Source: Acidovorax sp. Leaf191 (GTDB lineage: Bacteria > Pseudomonadota > Gammaproteobacteria > Burkholderiales > Burkholderiaceae_C). From it: a stretch of 64,000 nt of DNA. Of the stretch, positions 62,001 through 64,000 are shown one piece after another. Numbering within the stretch: position 1 is the first letter of the stretch; each line of letters begins with the position of its first letter. Location of the stretch: assembly GCF_001424425.1 (NCBI RefSeq), contig NZ_LMPT01000012.1, positions 638,237 through 702,236 on the forward strand. Direction: 5' to 3'. Under the pieces are notes generated by a model. The model was not told where the DNA came from. It searched no databases and saw only the letters and a program-made list of their open reading frames with translations. The position numbers and the translations under genes were made by a program.

Positions 62001-64000
62001 ATGGCTCCACCACCCCTCACCCGCCCCTCAAGGACGCGCCTGCCGCAGATGACCGACGCGCCCGCCGCCACGGTGGTGCTTGTCGTGGCCGTGCTGGCGG
62101 TGACCGTCGTGCCCCTGGCGCAGGTGCTGGGCGAGGGGGCTGGCGCGCAGCATGGGCTCGAGCCTTTTCTGGAGCTGATGGCGGTGCTGCTCGGCCTGCT
62201 GGTGGTCACCGTGTCGCTGCACACGCTGGACGCGCCCGAGCAGGGCCGCGCCAACGTGCTGGCCGCAGGGTTTGGCGTGGCGGCGGCCTGCAACTTCCTG
62301 CACGGGGTGCTCGCGCATTCGACGCCGGTGCACATGCCCTCGGCCACCTCCGACATCTCGCTGTGGCTCAGCAGCTGGGCGCGGCTGGCCGAAACCGTCA
62401 CCTTGCTGCTCATGGGGCTGCAGGTGGCTGCTCCGGGCCCGGCCCGGGCGTGGCTGGCTGGCGCAGGTGCCGTGGCGCTGCTGCTGGTGGTCTCGTCGCT
62501 GGGGCCGCTGCCCGCCTGGTTCGCGTCGTCTGCGGGGGGCGGCCTGCGCCGCTACCTGGCCTGTGTGCTGATCATCGCGCTGGCGGTCGCGGCCCTGTGG
62601 TTCTACCGCGGGGCGCAGCGGCGCGAGCGCGTGCTGGCCTGGGCTGCTCTGGCATTCCTGTGCGGCGAAGTCACGGTGGCCACGCTGGGCGGCCACTCGC
62701 CCGTGGGCGGGCCGCTGGCGCACGGCCTGCGCGTGGTGGCCTATGCGCTGCTGTACCAGGCCGTCTTCAATGCCGGCATCCGCCTGCCGTTCGCCCGCGT
62801 GCAGGAGGCCGAGCGCCGCCTGCGCGAGAGCGAGGGCCGCCTGTCCCTGCTGGGGCGCAACCTGCCGCACAGCGTGCTCTACCAGGTGGTGCGCGAGCTC
62901 GACGGCCGCACGCACTTTGCCCATGTGGGCGAGGCGCTGGAACGCCTGCACGGCGTGAGCGCTCAGGACGCGCTGCGCGACCCGCTGCGGGTGTACCGCC
63001 AGATACTCCCCGAAGACCTCCAGCGCCTGCGGCAGATGGAGCGTGCGTCCTTCCTCACCATGTCCACGCTCGATGTGGTGTTCCGCATCCGCCGCGCCGA
63101 CGGCCAGCTGCGCTGGATGCACCTGAGCGCATCGCCCCGCCAGCTCGAAGATGGCCGCGTGATGTGGGACGGCGTGCAGACCGACATCACGGCCCACCAC
63201 CTGGCCGAAGAGGCGGCGCATGCGCACGAGGCCTTGATGGCCAACATGCTGCGCCAGGTGCCGGGCGGCGTGGCGCGCCTGGACAAGGACCTGCGCGTGC
63301 TGTACGTGAACGAGCAGCAGGCGCGCTGGCTGCGCACGCAGCCTGCCCAGTTGCAGGGGCAACTGCTCAAGGACGTGCTGCCCCCCGAGCTGATGGCACG
63401 CATGCAGCCGCACTTCGACAAGGCCTTCACCGGCGAGACGGCGGTGTTCGAGAACCGCGTCGACGCCCCCGACGGGCCGCAGTACCGCCACACCACCATC
63501 GCGCCCGAGGCGGTCACCGACCAGGGCGTGTCGGCCGTGGTGGTGTTCGCCTACGACCTGACCGAGCTCAAGCGCATCGAGACCGAACTGGCCCTGCAGA
63601 AGGCGCACCTGGCGCGCGTGGTCAACGCCATGCCGGACATGGTGTTCCTCAAGGATGCGCAAGGCGTGTACCTGTCGGTCAATCCGGTGTTCGAGCGGTT
63701 TGCCGGCCTGCCCGAGAGTCAGGTGGTGGGGCGCAACGATTTCGACCTGGTGCCGGCCTCGGTGGCCGAGCGGTTTCGCAAGTACGACCTGCGCGCCATG
63801 CAGGCCTGGCAGCCGCTGGTGTACGAAGAGACGCTCACCTTTGCCGAAGACGGCTACCAGGGCCAGTTCGAGACTATCAAGACCCCCATCCGCGACCTGC
63901 ACGGCCGCGTGACCGGCGTGCTGGGCGTGTGCCGCGACATCACCGACCGCAAGCGCGCAGAGCAGGAGATCGAGCGCCTGGCGTTCTACGACGCGCTCAC
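62001..64000 (+). CDS. MASE3/PAS membrane sensor, probably a diguanylate cyclase (cut by window end)
   Basis: At least 666 residues, open to the window edge. The N-terminal 260 or so residues contain about seven hydrophobic helices resembling the MASE3 sensory domain (CNFLHGVLAHSTPVHMPSATSDISLWLSSWARLAETVTLL). Three PAS/PAC modules follow (about 275-400, 415-530, 535-655), the last ending VLGVCRDITDRKRAEQEI. The final residues ERLAFYDALT are the usual start of a GGDEF domain (DxLTxLPNR), so a diguanylate cyclase, perhaps with an EAL domain, is expected. ATG 62001 lacks a ribosome site; ATG 62049 is an alternative. Confidence 0.82.
   Translation, partial: MAPPPLTRPSRTRLPQMTDAPAATVVLVVAVLAVTVVPLAQVLGEGAGAQHGLEPFLELMAVLLGLLVVTVSLHTLDAPEQGRANVLAAGFGVAAACNFLHGVLAHSTPVHMPSATSDISLWLSSWARLAETVTLLLMGLQVAAPGPARAWLAGAGAVALLLVVSSLGPLPAWFASSAGGGLRRYLACVLIIALAVAALWFYRGAQRRERVLAWAALAFLCGEVTVATLGGHSPVGGPLAHGLRVVAYALLYQAVFNAGIRLPFARVQEAERRLRESEGRLSLLGRNLPHSVLYQVVRELDGRTHFAHVGEALERLHGVSAQDALRDPLRVYRQILPEDLQRLRQMERASFLTMSTLDVVFRIRRADGQLRWMHLSASPRQLEDGRVMWDGVQTDITAHHLAEEAAHAHEALMANMLRQVPGGVARLDKDLRVLYVNEQQARWLRTQPAQLQGQLLKDVLPPELMARMQPHFDKAFTGETAVFENRVDAPDGPQYRHTTIAPEAVTDQGVSAVVVFAYDLTELKRIETELALQKAHLARVVNAMPDMVFLKDAQGVYLSVNPVFERFAGLPESQVVGRNDFDLVPASVAERFRKYDLRAMQAWQPLVYEETLTFAEDGYQGQFETIKTPIRDLHGRVTGVLGVCRDITDRKRAEQEIERLAFYDAL

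Noticed and set aside
58738..62013. A 1091-codon open frame on the minus strand across acnA
   Set aside because: It is the mirror of acnA in a very GC-rich gene, rich in His, Ala, Gly and Arg and without any recognisable domain. Long antisense frames are expected at this GC content.

Overview
The window is a GC-rich (clearly above 60 % G+C), gene-dense bacterial chromosome segment. It most likely comes from the Comamonadaceae (Betaproteobacteria), close to Acidovorax. The reasons are the polA–DUF2782–thrB arrangement, a short H-NS protein with the RNPxTGExWxGRG-type C-terminus, a BPSS1780-type membrane protein, the SulP–STAS–cNMP transporter, and many copies of a short interspersed repeat (core close to AGCTGCTGGCGCTTG) that I associate with this family. 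No phage, insertion sequence, integrase, tRNA, rRNA or CRISPR array was recognised.

Layout. 1-4.6 kb: 3' part of a UvrD-type helicase, a P-loop kinase, then a lipoprotein / OmpA-like protein / zinc-ribbon trio. 4.6-9.9 kb: a Fur-type iron cluster on the minus strand (imelysin, di-heme oxidoreductase, second imelysin, DUF1513), divergent from a Tat-exported PhoX-type phosphatase (10.0-12.3 kb) that has a phased Pho box. 12.5-14.2 kb: FecR-domain protein and a BPSS1780 membrane protein. 14.5-18.8 kb: thrB, DUF2782 and divergent polA. 18.8-20.6 kb: a lower-GC islet with small membrane proteins, then yghU. 20.7-24.7 kb: xanthine dehydrogenase xdhAB. 24.9-32.7 kb: an aerobic cobalamin operon in the order cobG-H-I-J-L-E-M-F, with cobK inverted inside it. 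33.1-45.0 kb: a LysR regulator and a purine uptake and salvage block (nucleoside/BMP-type ABC transporter, adenine deaminase, chemoreceptor, second BMP receptor, guanine deaminase). 45.0-50.7 kb: dcd, a small unknown gene, a diguanylate cyclase coupled to a pyrroline-carboxylate-reductase-type gene, pyroglutamyl peptidase and a zinc metallopeptidase. 50.9-55.0 kb: the SulP transporter, and a DEAD-box helicase behind a strongly structured leader. 55.2-64 kb: apaH, an H-NS gene, an XRE regulator divergent from a membrane protein, aconitase acnA, and a MASE3/PAS sensor cut by the window end.

How the parts work together. Adenine deaminase, guanine deaminase and xanthine dehydrogenase together convert adenine and guanine to urate. 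They sit with an importer, two BMP-type receptors and a chemoreceptor, so find-import-degrade functions for purines appear to be clustered, with the vitamin B12 operon lying in between. The iron cluster and PhoX share one intergenic region holding a Fur-like site for one direction and a Pho-like box for the other.

The observations I rate highest are: the structured RNA-like leader before the DEAD-box gene; in-frame copies of the interspersed repeat inside three protein genes; the inverted cobK whose start codon overlaps the divergent cobL start and whose 3' end overlaps cobJ; the purine chemotaxis/uptake cluster; and the paired Fur and Pho sites. All calls come from reading the sequence and from memory of protein families; no database search was run.
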